NCBI GenBank assembly: GCA_031278135.1
Contig: JAITKY010000168.1
Span: 1-7,118, forward strand
From: Prevotellaceae bacterium
GTDB lineage: Bacteria > Bacteroidota > Bacteroidia > Bacteroidales > UBA932
Direction of reading: 5' to 3'
DNA: 7,118 nt
Part shown: positions 6,819 through 7,118 of the stretch, in pieces
Position numbering within the stretch: the first letter of the stretch is position 1
Layout of the letters: every line of letters starts with the position of its first letter
Made by a program: the position numbers and the translations under genes
The notes under the pieces: generated by a model
What the model saw: only the letters and a program-made list of their open reading frames with translations
What the model was told of the DNA's origin: nothing
Database searches by the model: none

Positions 6819-7118
6819 ATGGATAAAGAAATTTCAGTTTACAAACGAGTGTTACAGCATTTGACTGTTTCGCAGAATGTGCGGATTTTGCACGCTATTC
6901 ATAAAAATATTCAACCTTATGCGGTTAAAGTATCAAATATTCAGCCTGTGTTTGAGACCTTTGGCCTCAAATTTTTGAGTTTTGGCGACTTTTTAAAGAA
7001 AGATGCAAAAACGTTCGAAACAGAAGAAATTGTTAATCCCGTTAAGCGAAGAAGAAAAACTGTCATAGCAAGTCAAGTATTATCGACCTTATCAACGGAG
7101 AAATTCAACAGGCAATTG
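6819..7118 (+). CDS. N-terminal part of an unknown protein (runs off the window)
   Basis: Exactly 100 codons are open from ATG 6819 to the window edge without a stop. The start follows the TAA of a 21-codon ORF by two bases, and no Shine-Dalgarno sequence is seen. The product begins MDKEISVYKRVLQHLTVSQN and is hydrophilic, with no signal peptide or membrane segment in the visible part. It contains a basic cluster VKRRRKTV at about 80-87 and aromatic/Gly-rich segments (FETFGLKFLSFGDF, about 48-61). The intracellular, Lys-rich character would suit a nucleic-acid-associated or accessory protein, but I do not recognise the family. A+T-rich surroundings like those of the partial gene at the left edge hint at accessory DNA. 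Confidence 0.7.
   Translation, partial: MDKEISVYKRVLQHLTVSQNVRILHAIHKNIQPYAVKVSNIQPVFETFGLKFLSFGDFLKKDAKTFETEEIVNPVKRRRKTVIASQVLSTLSTEKFNRQL

Noticed and set aside
1..7118. CRISPR arrays, tRNA or rRNA genes, insertion-sequence ends
   Set aside because: No regularly spaced repeats, cloverleaf-like segments, rRNA-like stretches or paired terminal inverted repeats were seen on reading the window.

Overview
The window looks like chromosomal DNA from a member of the Bacteroidales (phylum Bacteroidota); the genus cannot be read from the sequence. Four things point there. It encodes a DUF4954 protein, a family known mainly from Bacteroides and relatives. It has a lipoprotein of peptidase family M64 and a GH127/DUF1680 lipoprotein. 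Promoter-like boxes fit the Bacteroidota -7 consensus TAnnTTTG. Gene starts lack Shine-Dalgarno sequences. All genes are on the + strand.

Layout. Positions 2-112 hold the last 36 codons of a gene that begins outside the window, possibly an Rpn/PD-(D/E)XK nuclease-transposase tail. Positions 133-1128 encode a secreted lipoprotein metallopeptidase of family M64, closed by a strong intrinsic terminator (1156-1203). A short intergenic stretch with a TATATTTG box leads into a three-gene co-directional run: an FprA-type flavodiiron protein (1331-2524), a DUF4954 beta-helix-like protein (2527-4503, two bases after the previous stop) and a GH127-family lipoprotein (4529-6448, 25 bases after the previous stop). 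An A+T-rich gap of about 370 bases follows (6449-6818). It has a good Bacteroidota promoter box, a possible long leader and only tiny ORFs. The last 100 codons (6819-7118) begin a gene of unknown function that runs off the end.

How the genes work together. The flavodiiron protein is a cytoplasmic O2/NO reductase for anaerobic stress defence. DUF4954 is an uncharacterised, probably cytoplasmic protein. The GH127 lipoprotein would act on glycans in the envelope. The first two are packed tightly enough to be co-transcribed, and the third probably is too. No SusC/SusD pair, sensor or transporter is visible, so this is not a recognisable polysaccharide utilisation locus. I found no clearly new multi-gene system. 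The best leads are the altered active-site neighbourhood of the GH127 protein, the HExxxH zinc motif of the M64 protein, the DUF4954 family itself and the unexplained 3' end.
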